Shown piece after piece: positions 1 to 12,771 of a DNA stretch of 64,000 bases. Location: positions 1 to 64,000 of the forward strand of contig CANTUR010000950.1 in the NCBI GenBank assembly GCA_947683625.1, in the 5' to 3' direction. The notes under the pieces are model-generated. The model ran no database searches. It saw only the letters and a program-made list of their open reading frames with translations, and was not told the DNA's origin. The first letter of the stretch is position 1, and each line of letters starts with the position of its first letter. Both the position numbers and the translations under genes were made by a program. Source of the stretch: Mallotus nudiflorus (lineage: Eukaryota; Streptophyta; Magnoliopsida; Malpighiales; Euphorbiaceae).

Positions 1-339
1 CCATACCGCCACGAACGTGCATTTCAAGCCCAAGTGCCCAAGCCCACTCTATCAAATCCATGGGCCTAAACATGGGTTTCTGGGCCCAAAGACAAATCGC
101 TATAGATGGGCTTTATGGCCCGCACTATAGCCCTCTGAGCCAGCTTCGATTTGATATATTATGGGCCCCGTGGGTCGACCCATGCCGCCACGAACGTCCA
201 TTTGAAGCCCAAGTGCCCAAGCCCCCTCTATCAAATCCATGGGCCTAAACTTGGGTTTTTGGGCCCCAAGACAAATCGCTATAGATGGGCTTTATGGCCC
301 GTACTATAGCCCTCTGAGTCAGCTTCGATTTGATATATT

Positions 340-1580
340 ATGGGCCCCGTGGGTCGACCCATGCCGCCACGAACGTGCATTTCAAGCCTAAGTGCCCAAG
401 CCCACTCTATCAAATCCGTGGGCCTAAACATGGGTTTTTGGTCCCAAAGACAAAATGCAATAGATGGGCTTTATGGCCCGCACTATAGCACTCTGAGTCA
501 ACTTCGATTTGATATATTATGGGCCCCGTGGGTCGACCGATGCCGCCAGGAACGTACATTTGAAGCCCAAGTGCCCAAGAAGACTCTATCAAATCCATGG
601 GTTTCTGGTCCCAAAGACAAATCGCTAAAGATGGGCTTTATGGCGCGCACTATAGCCCTCTGAGTCAGCTTCGATTTGATATATTATGGGCCCCGTGGGT
701 CGACCCACGCCGCCACTAGCATTTGAAGCCCATGTGCGCATGCCCACTCTAATCAAATCCATGGGCCTAAACATGGGTTTCTAGGCCCAAAGACAAATCG
801 CTATAGATGGGCTTTATGGCCTGTACTATAGCCCTCTGAGTCAGCTTTGATTTGATATATATGGGCCCCGTGGGTCGACCCATGCCGCCACGAACGTCCA
901 TTTAAAGCCCAAGTGCCCAAGCCTACCTATCAAATCCATGGGCCTAAACATGGGTTTCTGGGCCCAAAGACTAATTGCTATAGATGGGCATATGGGCCGC
1001 ACTATAGCCCTCTGAGTCAGCTTCGATTTGATATATTATGGGCCCCGTGGGTCTTCCCATGCCGCCACGAACGTCCATTTGAAGCTCAAGTGCCCATAGC
1101 CCACTCTATCAAATCATGGGAGTAAACATGGGTTTCTGGGCCACAAAGACAAATCGCGATAGATGTGCTTTATGGCCCGCACTATAGCCCTCTGAGTCAG
1201 CTTCGATTTGATATATTATGGGCCCCGTGGGTCGACCGATCGCCGCCACGAATGTCCATTTGAAGACCAAGTGCCCAAGCCCACTCTATCAAATCCATGG
1301 GCCTAAACATGGGTTTTTGGTCCAAAGACAAATCGCTATAGATGGGCTTTATGGCCCGCACTATAGCCCTCTGAGTCAGCTTCGATTTGATATATTATGG
1401 GCCCCGTGGGTCTAACCAATGCTGCCACGAATGCCCATTTGAAGCCCAAGTGCCCACGCCCACTCTATCAAATCCATGGGCCTAAACATGGGTTTCTGGG
1501 CCCAAAGACAAATCGCTATAGATGGGCTTTATGGCCCGCACTATAGCCCTCTGAGTCAGCTTCGATTTGATATATTATGG
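340..1580 (+). repeat. ~1.24 kb HOR, left-domain copy 1
   Basis: This is a seven-monomer unit recognised by ordered tags. They are a monomer that lost 12 bp so that CCATGG runs straight into GTTTCTGG (597), a GTGCGCATGCCC variant (732), a GCGATAGATGTGC variant (1156) and an ACCGATCG variant (1237). Seven monomers minus 12 bp gives 1241 bp, close to the 1238-1242 bp tag spacing to copy 2. Edges are approximate. Confidence 0.65.
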
Positions 1581-2820
1581 GCCCCGTGGGTCGACCCATG
1601 CCGCCACGAACGTGCATTTCAAGCCTAAGTGCCCAAGCATACTCTATCAAATCCATGGGCCTAAACATGGGTTTTTTGGTCCCAAAGACAAATTACTATA
1701 GATGGCCTTTATGGCCCGCACTATAGCACTCTGAGTCAGCTTCGATTTGATATATTATGGGCCCCGTGGGGTCGACCGATGCCGCCACAAACGTACATTG
1801 AAGCCCAAGTGCCCAAGACCACTCTATCAAATCCATGGGTTTCTGGGCCCAAAGACAATCGCTAAAGATGGGCTTTATGGCCAGCACTATAGCCCTCTGA
1901 GTCAGCTTCGATTTGATGTAATATGGGCCCCGTGGGTCGACCCATGCCGCCACTAACGTCCATTTGAAGCCCAGTGCGTATGCCCACTCTATCAAATCCA
2001 TGGGCCTAAACATGGGTTTCTTCTGGGCCCAAAGACAAATCGCTATAGATGGGCTTTATGGCCTGGACTATAGCCCTCTGAGTCAGCTTCGATTTGATAT
2101 ATTATGGGCCCCGTGGATCAACCCATGCCGCCACGAACGTCTATTAAAGCCCAAGTGCCCAAGCCTACTCTATCAAATCCATGGGCCTAAACATGGGCTT
2201 CTGGCCCCAAAGACAAATTACTATAGATGGGCATATGGGCCGCACTATAGCGCTCTGAGTCAGCTTCGATTTGATATATTATGGGCCCCGTGGGTCGCCC
2301 ATGCCACCACGAACGTCCATTTGAAGCCCAAGTGCCCAAGCCCACTCTATCAAATCCATGGGAGTAAACATGGGTTTTCTGGGCTCAAAGACAAATTGCG
2401 ATAGATGTGCTTTATGGCCTGAACTATAGCCCTCTGAGTTTAGCTTCGATTTGATATATTATGGCCCCGTCGGTCGAACCGATGCCCGCCACGAATGTCC
2501 ATTTGAAGCCCAAGTGCCCAAGCCCACTCTATCAAATCAATGGGCCTAAACATGGGTTTCTGGGCCCAAAGACAAAATGCTATAGATGGGGCTTTATGTC
2601 CCGCACTATAGCCCTCTTAGTCAGCTTCGATTTGATATATTATGGGCCCCGTGGGTCGACCCATGCCGCCACGAACGTCCATTTGAAGCCCAAGTGCCCA
2701 AGCCCACTCTATCAAATCCATGGGCCTAAACATGGGTTTCTGGGCCCAAAGACAAATCGCTATAGATGGGCTTTATGGCCCGCACTATAAGCCCACTGAG
2801 TCAGCTTCGATTTGACATAT
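1581..2820 (+). repeat. ~1.24 kb HOR, left-domain copy 2
   Basis: The same tags occur in the same order as in copy 1: the 12-bp-deleted monomer at 1835, GTGCGTATGCCC at 1974, GATAGATGTGC near 2400 and an ACCGATG variant near 2478. The copy is clearly diverged, with many substitutions and indels, so this is an old HOR. Edges are approximate. Confidence 0.62.
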
Positions 2821-3465
2821 TGTGGGCCCCGTGGAGTCGACCCATACCGCCACAAACGTCCATTTGAAGGCCAAGTCCCCAAGCCCACCTATCAAATCCA
2901 TGGGCCCTAAACTTGGTTTCTAGGCCCAAAGACAAATCACTATAGATGGGCTTTATGGCCCGCACTATAGCCCTCTGAGTCAGCTTCGATTTGATATACT
3001 ATGGGCCCCGTGGGTCGACCGATGCCAGCCACGAACGCCATTTAAAGCCCAAGTGCCCAAGCCCACTCTATCAAATCCATGGGCCTAAACATGGGGTTTT
3101 CTAGGCCCAAAGACAAATCTCTATAGATGGGCCTTTATGGCCCGCACTATAGCCCTCTGAGCCAGCTTCGATTTGATATATTATGGCCCCGTGGTCGACC
3201 CATGCCGCCACGAAACGTCCATTTGAAGCCCAAGTCCCTTGCCCACTCTATCAATCCATGGGCCTAAACATGGGTTTCTGGCCCAAAGACAAATCGCTAT
3301 AGATGGGCTTTATGGGCCGCACTATAGCCCACTGAGTCAGCTTCGATTTGACATATTGTGGGCCCCGTGGATCGACCCATACCGCCACAAACGTCCATTT
3401 GAAGGCCAAGTCCCCAAGCCCACTCTATCAAATCCATGGGCCTAAACATTGGTTTCTAGCCCAAA
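2780..3465 (+). repeat. Local three-monomer duplication
   Basis: A rare combination occurs twice about 535 bp apart: AGCCCACTGAG, TTTGACATATTGTGG, CCATACCGCCACAAACG and GAAGGCCAAGTCCCC, first near 2785-2885 and again near 3320-3420. The two copies differ by several indels. The spacing is three monomers minus small deletions. Confidence 0.6.
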
Positions 3466-4435
3466 GACAAATCGCTATAGATGGGCTTTATGGCCCGCAC
3501 TATAGCCCTCTGAGCCAGCTTCGATTTGATATATTATGGACCCCGTGGGTCGACCCATGCGGCCACGAACGTCCTTTTGAAGCCCAAGTGCCCAAGCCCA
3601 TTCTATCAAATCCATGGGCCCAAACATAGGTTTTTGGGTCCAAAGACAAATCACTATAGATGGTTTTATGGCCCGCACTATAGCCCTCTGAGTCAGCTTC
3701 GATTTGATATATTATGGGCCCCGTGGGTCGACCCATGCCGCCACGGACGTCCATTTGAATGTCAAGTACCCAAGCCCACTCTATCAAATCCATGGGCCTA
3801 AACATGGGTTTTTGGGCCTAAAGACAAATCGCTGTAGATGGCTTTATGGACCGCATTATAGCCCTCTGAGTCAGCTTCGATTTGATATGTTATGGGCCCC
3901 GTGGGTTGACCGATGCGCCACGAACGTCCATTTGAAGCCCAAGTGCCCAAGCCCACTCTATCAAATCCATGGGCCTAAACATGGGTTTTTGGTCCCAAAG
4001 ACAAATCGCTATAGATGGGGTTTATGGCCCGCACTATAGCCCTCTGAGTCAGCTTCGATTTGATATATTGTGGGCCCCGTGGGTCGACCCATGCCGCCAC
4101 GAACGTCCATTTGAAGCCCAAGTGCCCAAGCCCACTCTATCAAATCCATGGGCCTAAACATTGGTTTCTGGCCCCAAAGACAAATCGCTATAGATGGGCT
4201 TTATGGCCCGTACTATAGCCCTCTGAGTCAGCTTCGATTTGATATGTTATGGGCCCCATGGGTCGACCCATGCCGCCACGAACGTCCACTTGAAGCCCAA
4301 GTGCCCAAGCCCTCTCTATCAAATCCATGGGCCTAAACATGGGTTTCTGGGCCCAAAGACAAATCGCTATAGATGGGCTTTATGGCCCGCACTATAGCCC
4401 TCTGAGTCAGCTTCGATTTGATATATTATGGGCCC

Positions 4436-5160
4436 CGTGGGTCGACCCATGCCACCACGAACGTCCATTTCAAGCCTAAGTGCCCAAGCCCACTCTATCA
4501 AATCCATGGGCCTAAACATGGGTTTTTGGTCCCAAAGACAAAATGCTATAGATGGGCTTTATGGCCCGCACTATAGCACTCTGAGTCAACTTCGATTTGA
4601 TATATTATGGGCCCCGTGGGTCGACCCATGCCGCCACGAACGTGCATTTCAAGCCTAAGTGCGCAAGCCCACTCTATCAAATCCATGGGCCTAAACATGG
4701 GTTTTTTGGTCCCAAAGACAAAATGCTATAGATGGGCTTTATGGCCCGCACTATAGCACTCTGAGTCAACTTCGATTTGATATATTATGGGCCCCGTGGG
4801 TCGACCCATGCCGCCACGAACGTGCATTTCAAGCCTAAGTGCCCAAGCCCACTCTATCAAATCCATGGGCCTAAACATGGGTTTTTGGTCCCGAAGACAA
4901 AATGCTATAGATGGGCTTTATGGCCCGCACTATAGCCCTCTGAGTCAGCTTCGATTTGATATATTATGGGCCCCGTGGGTCGACCCATGCCGCCACGAAC
5001 GTGCATTTCAAGCCTAAGTGCCCAAGCCCACTCTATCAAATCGATGGGCCTAAACATGGGTTTTTGGTCCCAAAGACAAAATGCTATAGATGGGCTTTAT
5101 GGCCCGCACTATCGCACTCTGAGTCAACTTCGATTTGATATATTATGGGCCCCGTGGGTC
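4436..5160 (+). repeat. Run of four homogenised GGTCCCAAAGACAAAATGC monomers
   Basis: Four consecutive monomers share the same rare variants: GTGCATTTCAAGCCTAAGTG, GGTCCCAAAGACAAAATGC and (three of four) AGCACTCTGAGTCAACTTCG. Key sites lie near 4527, 4706, 4886 and 5065. This is monomer-scale amplification inside an otherwise divergent domain. A related monomer lies near 430. Confidence 0.7.
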
Positions 5161-5490
5161 GATCGATGCCGCCACGAACGTACATTTGAAGCTCAAGTGC
5201 CCAAGACCACTCTATCAAATCCATGGGTTTCTGGGCCCAAAGACAAATCGCTAAAGATGGGCTTTATGGCCCGTACTATAGCCCTCTGAGTCAGCTTCGA
5301 TTTGATATATTATGGGCCCCGTGGGTCTATCGATGCTGCCACGAACATCCATTTGAAGCCCAAGTGCCCACGCCCACTCTATCAAATCCATGGGCCTAAA
5401 CATGGGTTTTTGGGCCCAAAGACAAATCTCTATAGATGGGCTTTATGGCCCGCACTATAGCTCTCTTAGGTAGCTTCGATTTGATATATT

Positions 5491-6730
5491 ATGGGCCCCG
5501 TGGGTCTACCCATGCCGCCACGAACGTGCATTTCAAGCCTAAGTGCCCAAGCCCACTCTATCAAATCCATGGGCCTAAACATGGGTTTTTGGTCCCAAAG
5601 ACAAATTGCTATAGATGGGCTTTATGGCCCGCACTATAGCACTCTGAGTCAGCTTCGATTTGATATATTATGGGCCCCGTGGGTCGACCGATGCCGCCAC
5701 GAACGTACATTTGAAGCCCAAGTGCCCAAGACCACTCTATCAAATCCATGGGTTTCTGGGCCCAAAGACAAATCGCTAAAGATGGGCTTTATGGCCCGCA
5801 CTATAGCCCTCTGAGTCAGCTTCCATATGATATAATATGGGCCCCGTGGGTCGACCCATGCCGGCACTAACGCCCATTTGAAGCCCAAGTGCGCATGCCC
5901 ACTCTATCAAATCCTTGGGCCTAAACATGGGTTTCTGGGCCCAAAGACAAATCGCTATTGATGGGCTTTATGGCCTGCACTATAGCCCTCTGAGTCAGCT
6001 TCGATTTGATATATTATGGGCCCCGTGGGTCGACCCATGCCGCCACGAACGTCCTTTTAAAGCCCAAGTGCCCAAGCCAACTCTATCAAATCCATGGGAC
6101 TGAACATGGGTTTCTGGGCCCAAAGACAAATTGCTATAGATGGGCTTTATGCCCCGCACTATAGCCCTCTGAGTCAGCTTCGATTTGATACATTATGGGC
6201 CCCGTGGGTCGACCCATGCCGCCACGAACGTCCATTTGAAGCCCAAGTGCCCAAGCCCACTCAACCAAATCCATGGGAGTAAACATGGGTTTCTGGGCCC
6301 AAAGACAAATCGCAATAGATGTGCTTTATGGCCCGTACTATAGCCCTCTGAGTTAGCTTCGATTTGATATATTATGGGCCCCGTGGGTCGACCGATGCCG
6401 CCACAAACGTCCATTTAAAGCCCAAGTGCCCAAGCCTACTCTATCAAATCCATGGGCCTAAACATGGGTTTCTGGGCCCAAAGACAAAATGCTATAGATT
6501 GGCTTTATGTCCCGCACTATAACCCTCTTAGTTAGCTTCGATTTGATATATTATGGGCCCCGTGGGTCGACCCATGCCACCACGAACGTCCATTTGAAGC
6601 CCAAGTGCCCAAGCCCATTCTATCAAATCCATGGGCCTAAACATGGGTTTCTGGGCCCAAAGAAAATCGGTATAGATGGGCTTTATGGCCCGCACTATAG
6701 CCCTCTGAGTCAGCTTCGATTTGATATATT
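5491..6730 (+). repeat. ~1.24 kb HOR, left-domain copy 3 (non-adjacent)
   Basis: The order of tags seen in the two copies near the left edge recurs here: the 12-bp-deleted monomer (5748), GTGCGCATGCCC (5889), CAATAGATGTGC (6311) and GACCGATGCCGCCACAAACG (6387). The distance from the deletion to the ATGTGC tag is 563 bp here, 563 bp in copy 2 and 559 bp in copy 1, which supports colinearity. Confidence 0.62.
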
Positions 6731-7216
6731 ATGGGCCCCGTGGGTCGACCGATGCCACCACGAACGTCCATTTGAAGCCTAAGTGCCCAAGCCCACTCTA
6801 TCAAATCCATGGGCCTAAACATGGGTTTCTGGGCCCAAAGACAAAATGCTATAGATGGGCTTTATGTCCCGTACTATAGCCCTCTTAGTCAGCTTCGATT
6901 TGATATATTATGGGCCCCGTGGGTCGACCCATGCCGCCACGAACGTCCATTTGAAGCCCAAGTGCCCAAGCCCACTCTATCAAATCCATGGGCCTAAACA
7001 CGAGTTTCTGGGCCCAAAGACAAATCACTAGAGATGGGCTTTAGGGCCTGCACTATAGTCCTCTGAGTCAGCTTCGATTTGTTATATTATGGGCCCCGTG
7101 GGTAGACCCATGCCGCCACGAACGTCCATTTGAAGCCCATGTGCCCAAGCCCACTCTATCAAATCCATGGGAGTAAACATGGGTTTCTGGGCCCAAAGGC
7201 AAATCGCGATAGATGT

Positions 7217-8361
7217 GCTTTATGGCCCGCACTATAGCCCTCTGAGTCAGCTTCGATTTGATATATTATGGGCCCCGTGGGTCGACCCATGCCGCCACGA
7301 ACGTCCATTTGAAGCCCAAGTGCCCAAGCCCTATCTATCAAATCCATGGGCCTAAACATGGGTTTTTGGGCCCAAAGACAAATCGCTATAGATGGGCTTT
7401 AAGGGCCGCACTATAGCCCTCTGAGTCAGCTTCGATTTGACATATTATGGGCCCCGTGGATCGACCGATGCCACCACGAACGTCCATTTGAAGCCCAAGT
7501 GCCCAAGCCCACTCTATCAAATCCATGGGCCTAAACATGGGTTTATGGGCCCGAAGACAAATCGCTATAGATGGGCTTTATGGCCCGTACTATAACCCTC
7601 TGAGTCAGCTTCGATTTGATATATTATGGGCCCCGTGGGTCGACCGATGCCGCCACGAACGTCCATTTGAAGCCCAAGTGCCCAAGCCCACTCTATCAAA
7701 TCCATGGGCCTAAACATGGGTTTCTAGGCCCAAAGACAAATCGCTATAGATGGGCTTTATGGCCCGCACTATAGCCCTCTGAGTCAGCTTCGATTTGATA
7801 TATTATGGGCCCCGTGGGTCGACCCATGCCGCCACGAACGTCCATTTGAAGCCCAAGTGCCCAAGCCCTATCTATCAAATCCATGGGCCTAAACATGGGT
7901 TTTTGGGCCCAAAGACAAATCGCTATAGATGGGCTTTAAGGGCCGCACTATAGCCCTCTGAGTCAGCTTCGATTTGACATATTATGGGCCCCGTGGATCG
8001 ACCGATGCCACCACGAACGTCCATTTGAAGCCCAAGTGCCCAAGCCCACTCTATCAAATCCATGGGCCTAAACATGGGTTTATGGGCCCGAAGACAAATC
8101 GCTATAGATGGGCTTTATGGCCCGTACTATAACCCTCTGAGTCAGCTTCGATTTGATATATTATGGGCCCCGTGGGTCGACCGATGCCGCCACGAACGTC
8201 CATTTGAAGCCCAAGTGCCCAAGCCCACTCTATCAAATCCATGGGCCTAAACATGGGTTTCTAGGCCCAAAGACAAATCGCTATAGATGGGCTTTATGGC
8301 CCGCACTATAGCCCTCTGAGTCAGCTTCGATTTGATATATTATGGGCCCCGTGGGTCGACC
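7217..8361 (+). repeat. Perfect 537-bp (three-monomer) tandem duplication
   Basis: Read base by base, 7217-7824 is identical to 7754-8361, so a 537-bp unit (3 x 179) is present about 2.1 times without a mismatch. Tags include GCCCTATCTATC, GCTTTAAGGGCCGC, TTTGACATATTATGG, GGTTTATGGGCCCGAAGAC and CCGTACTATAACCC. The flanking mismatches are T/G at 7216 and C/G at 7825/8362. Zero divergence marks a very recent event. Confidence 0.93.
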
Positions 8362-9135
8362 GATGCCGCCACAAACGTCCATTTGAAGCCCAAGTGCCCA
8401 AGCCCACTCTATCAAATCCATTGGCCTAAACATGGGTTTCTGGGCCCAAAGACAAATCGCTATAGATGGGCTTTATGGCCCGCACTATAGCCCTCTGAGT
8501 CAGCTTCGATATGATATATTATGGGCCCCGTGGGTCGACCCATGCCGCCACGAACGTCCATTTGAAGCCCAAGTGCCCAAGCCCTATCTATCAAATCCGT
8601 AGGCCTAAACATGGGTTTTTGGGCCCAAAGACAAATCGCTATAGATGGGCTTTACGGGCCGCACTATAGCCCTCTGAGTCAGCTTCGATTTGACATATTG
8701 TGGACCCCGTGGATCGACCCATGCCGCCACGAGCGTCCATTTGAAGCCCAAGTGCCCAAGCCCACTCTATCAATTCCATGGGCGTAAACATGGGTTTCTG
8801 GGCCCAAAGAGAAATCGCTATAGATAGGCTTTATGACCCGCAATATAGCCCTCTAAGTCAGCTTCAATTTGATATATTATGGGCCTCGTGGGCTGACCGA
8901 TGCCGCCACGAACGTCCATTTGAAGCCCAAGTGCCCAAGCCCACTATATCAAATCCATGGGCCTAAACATGGGTTTCTGGGCCCAAAGACAAATCGCTAT
9001 AGATAGGCTTTATGGCCCGCACTATAGCCCTCTGAGTCAGCTTCGATCTGATATATTATGGGCCCCGTGGGTCGAACCATGCCGCCACGAACGTCCATTT
9101 GAAGCCCAAGTGCCCAAGCCCACTCTATCAAATCC

Positions 9136-9861
9136 ATGGGCCTAAACATGGGTTTCTAGGCACAAAGACAAATTGCTATAGATGGGCTTTATGGCCAGCA
9201 CTATAGCCCTCTGAGTCAGCTTCAATTTGATATGTTATAGGCCCCGTGGGTCGACCGATGCCGGCACGAACATCCATTTGAAGCCCAAGTGCCCAAGCCC
9301 ACTCTATCAAATCCATGGGCCTAAACATGGGTTTCTGGGCCCAAAGACAAATCGCTAGAGATGGGCATTATGGCCCGCAGTATAGCCCTCTGAGTCAACT
9401 TCGTTTTGATATATTATGGGGCCCGTAGGTCGACCGATGCCGCTACGAACGTCCATTTGAAGCCCAAGTGCCCAAGCCCACTCTATCAAATCCATGGGCC
9501 TAAACATGGGTTTCTGGGACCAAAGACAAATCACTAGAGATGGGCTTTATGGCCTGCACTATAGTCCTCTGAGTCAGCTTCGATTTGTTATATTATGGGC
9601 CCCGTGGGTAGACCCATGCCGCCACGAACGTCCATTTGACGCCCAAGTGCCTAAGCCCACTCTATCAAATCTATGGGCCTAAACCTGGGTTTCTGGGACC
9701 AAAGACAAATCGCTATAGATGGGCTTTATGGCCCACAATATAGCCCTCTGAGTCAGCTTCAATTTGATATATTATGGGCCCCGTGGGTAGACCGATGCCG
9801 CCACGAACGTCCATTTGAAGCCCAAGTGCCCAAGCCCACTCTATCAAATCCATGGGCCTAA
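9136..9861 (+). repeat. A-(x)-B-C module, instance 1
   Basis: Monomer A carries TCTAGGCACAAAGAC, ATGGCCAGCAC, CTTCAATTTGATATGTTATA and GATGCCGGCACGAACATCC. One plain monomer follows. B carries CACTAGAGATGGG, CCTGCACTATAGTCC, GATTTGTTATATT and GTGGGTAGACCC. C carries AAACCTGGGTTTCTGGG, GGCCCACAATATAG and CTTCAATTTGATATATT. Confidence 0.72.
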
Positions 9862-10983
9862 ACATGGGTTTCTGGGCCCAAAGATAAATCACTATAGATG
9901 GGCTTCATGGCCCGCACTATAGCCCTCTGAGTCAGCTTTGATTTGATATATTATGGGCCCCGTGGGTCGACCGATGCCGCCATGAACGTCCATTTGAAGC
10001 CCAAGTGCCCAAGCCCACTCTATCAAATCCATGGGGCTAAACATGGGTTTTTTGGCCCAAAGACAAATCGCTATAGATGGGCTTTATGTCCTGCACTATA
10101 GCTCTCTGCGTCAGCTTCGATTTGATATATTATGGGCCCCGTGGGTCGACCCATGCCGCCACGAACGTTCATTTGAAGCCCAAGTGCCCAAGCCCAATCT
10201 ATCAAATCCATGGGACTAAACATGGGTTTTTGGGCCCTAGGACAAATCGCTATAGATGGGCTTTATGGCCCGCACTATAGCCCTCTGAGTCAGCTCGATT
10301 TGATATATTGTGAGCCCCGTGGGTCGACCCATGCCGCCACGAACGTCCATTTGAAGCACAAGTGCCCAAGCCCACTCTATCAAATCCATGGGCCTAAACA
10401 TGGGTTTCTGGGCCCAAAGGCAAATCACTATAGATGTGCTTTATGGCTCGCAATATAGCCCTCTGAGTCAGCATCGATTTGATATATTATGGGCCCCGTG
10501 GGTCGACCCATGCCGCCACGAACGTCCATTTGAAGCCCAAGTGCCCAAGCCCACTCTATCAAATCCATGGGCCTAAACATGGGTTTCTGGGCCCAAAGAC
10601 AAATCGCTATAGATGGCCTTTATGGCCCGCACTATAGCCCTCTGAGTCAGCTTCGATTTGATATATTATGGGCTCCGTGGGTCAACCCATGCCGCCACGA
10701 ACGTCCATTTGAAGCCCAAGTGCCCAAGCCTACTCTATAAAATCTATGTGCCTAAACATGGGTTTTTTGGCCCAAAGACAAATCGCTATAGATGGGCTTT
10801 ATGGCCCGCATTATTGCCCTCTGAGTCAGCTTCAATTTGATATATTATGGGCCCCATGGGTCGACCGATGCCGCCACGAATGTCCATTTCAAGCCTAAGT
10901 GCCCAAGCCCACTCTATCAAATCCATGGGCCTAAACATGGGTTTCTAGGCCCAAAGATAAATCGCTATAGATGGTCTTTATGG

Positions 10984-11030
10984 ATGGGTTTCTGGGCCCA
11001 AAGACAAATCACTATAGATGGGCTTTATGG
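10984..11030 (+). repeat. 47-bp partial-monomer insertion, site 1
   Basis: Monomer positions 13-59 are present twice in tandem, giving the hallmark junction CTTTATGG|ATGGGTTTCTGG. The following half-monomer carries the CGCACTGTAG tag. Confidence 0.92.
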
Positions 11031-12225
11031 CCCGCACTGTAGCCCTCTGAGTCAGCTTCGATTTGATATATTATGGGCACCGTGGGTCGACCCATGCCGC
11101 CATGAACTTCCATTTGAAGCCCAAGTGCCCAAGCCCACTCTATCAAATCCATGGGCCTAAACATGGCTTTCTGGGCCCAATGACAAATCGCTATAGATGG
11201 GCTTCATGGCCCGCACAATAGCCCTCTGAGTCAGCTTCGATTTGATATATTATGGGCCCCGTGGTTCGACCCATGCCGCCACGAACGTCCATTTGAAGCC
11301 CAAGTGCCCAAGCCCGCTCTATCAAATCCATGGGCCTAAACATGGGTTTCTGGGCCCAAAGACAAATCGCTATAGATGGGTTTTATGGCTCGAACTATAG
11401 CCCTCTGAGTCAGCTTCGATTGGATATATTGTGGGCCCCGTGGGTCGACCCATGCCTCCACGAACGTCCATTTGAAGCCCAAGTGCCCAAGCCCACTCTA
11501 TCAAATCCATGGGCCTAAACATGGGTTTCTGGGCCCAAAGACAAAATGCTATAGATGGGCTTTATGTCTCGTACTATAGCCCTCTTAGTCAGCTTCGATT
11601 TGATATATTATAGGCCCCGTGGGTCGACCCATGCCGCCACGAACGTCCATTGGAAGCCCAAGTGCCCAAGCCCACCCTATCAAATCCATGGGCCTAAACA
11701 TGGGTTTCTGGGCCCAAAGACAAATCGCTATAGATGGGCTTTATGGCCCGCACTATAGCCCTCTGAGTCAGCTTCGATTTGATATATTATGGGCCCCTTG
11801 GGTCGACCCATGCCGCCATGAACGTCCATTTGAGGCCCAAGTGCCCAAGCCCTATCTATCAAATCCATGGGCCTAAACATGGGTTTTTGGGCCGAAAGAT
11901 AAATCGCTATATATGGGCTTTATGGGTCGCACCATAGCCCTCTGAGTCAGCTTCGATTTGATACATTATGGGCCCCGTGTGTCGACACATGCCGCCACAA
12001 ACGTCCATTTGAAGCCCAAGTGCCCAAGCCCACTCTATCAAATCGATGGGCCTAAACATGGGTTTCTGGGCCCAAAGACAAATCGCTATAGATGGGCTTT
12101 ATGGTCCGCACTATAGCCCTCTGAGTCAGCTTCGATTTGATATATTATGGGCCTCGTGGGTCGACCCATGCCGCCACGAACGTCCATTTGAAGCCCAAGT
12201 GCCCAAGCCCACTCTATCAAATCCA

Positions 12226-12771
12226 TGGGCCTAAACATGGGTTTCTAGGCACAAAGACAAATTGCTATAGATGGGCTTTATGGCCAGCACTATAACCCTC
12301 TGAGTCAGCTTCAATTTGATATGTTATAGGCCCCGTGGGTCGACCGATGCCGGCACGAACATCCATTTGAAGCCCAAGTGCCCAAGCCCACTCTATCAAA
12401 TCCATGGGCCTAAACTTGGGTTTGTAGGCCCAAAGAAAAATCACTAGAGATGGGCTTTATGGCCTGCACTATAGTCCTCTGAGTCAGCTTCGATTTGTTA
12501 TATTATAGGCCACGTGGGTAGACCCATGCCGCCACGAACGTCCATTTGATGCCCGAGTGCCTAAGCCCACTCTATCAAATCTATGGGCCTAAACCTGGGT
12601 TTCTGGGCCCAAAGACAAATCGCTATAGATGGGCTTTATGGTCCACAATATAGCCCTCTGAGTCAGCTTCAATTTGATATATTATGGGCCCCGTGGGTCG
12701 ACCGATGCCACCACGAACGTCCATTTGAAGCCCAAGTGCCCAAGCCCACTCTATCAAATCCATGGGCGTAA
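12226..12771 (+). repeat. A-B-C module, instance 2
   Basis: A, B and C are consecutive with the same diagnostic variants as the module near 9.1-9.9 kb. B shows extra changes, TTTGTAGGCCCAAAGAAAAATC near 12421 and GGCCACGTGG near 12509. The module lies exactly 10 monomers (1790 bp) before the next one. Confidence 0.74.

Larger units (their letters stand above)
1..7216 (+). repeat. Left domain: degenerate, indel-rich monomers
   Basis: Monomers here differ most from the consensus. One-base gains and losses are frequent, for example at 1130-1150, 2440-2470, 2780-2850, 3090-3140 and 3180-3300, so spacing strays from 179. A GGTCCCAAAGAC subfamily is common, near 430, 1320, 3990, 4530-5080 and 5590. 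No gene, RNA or mobile element was seen. It may be an older array flank where exchange is less frequent. Residual long-read indel error is the alternative. Confidence 0.8.
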
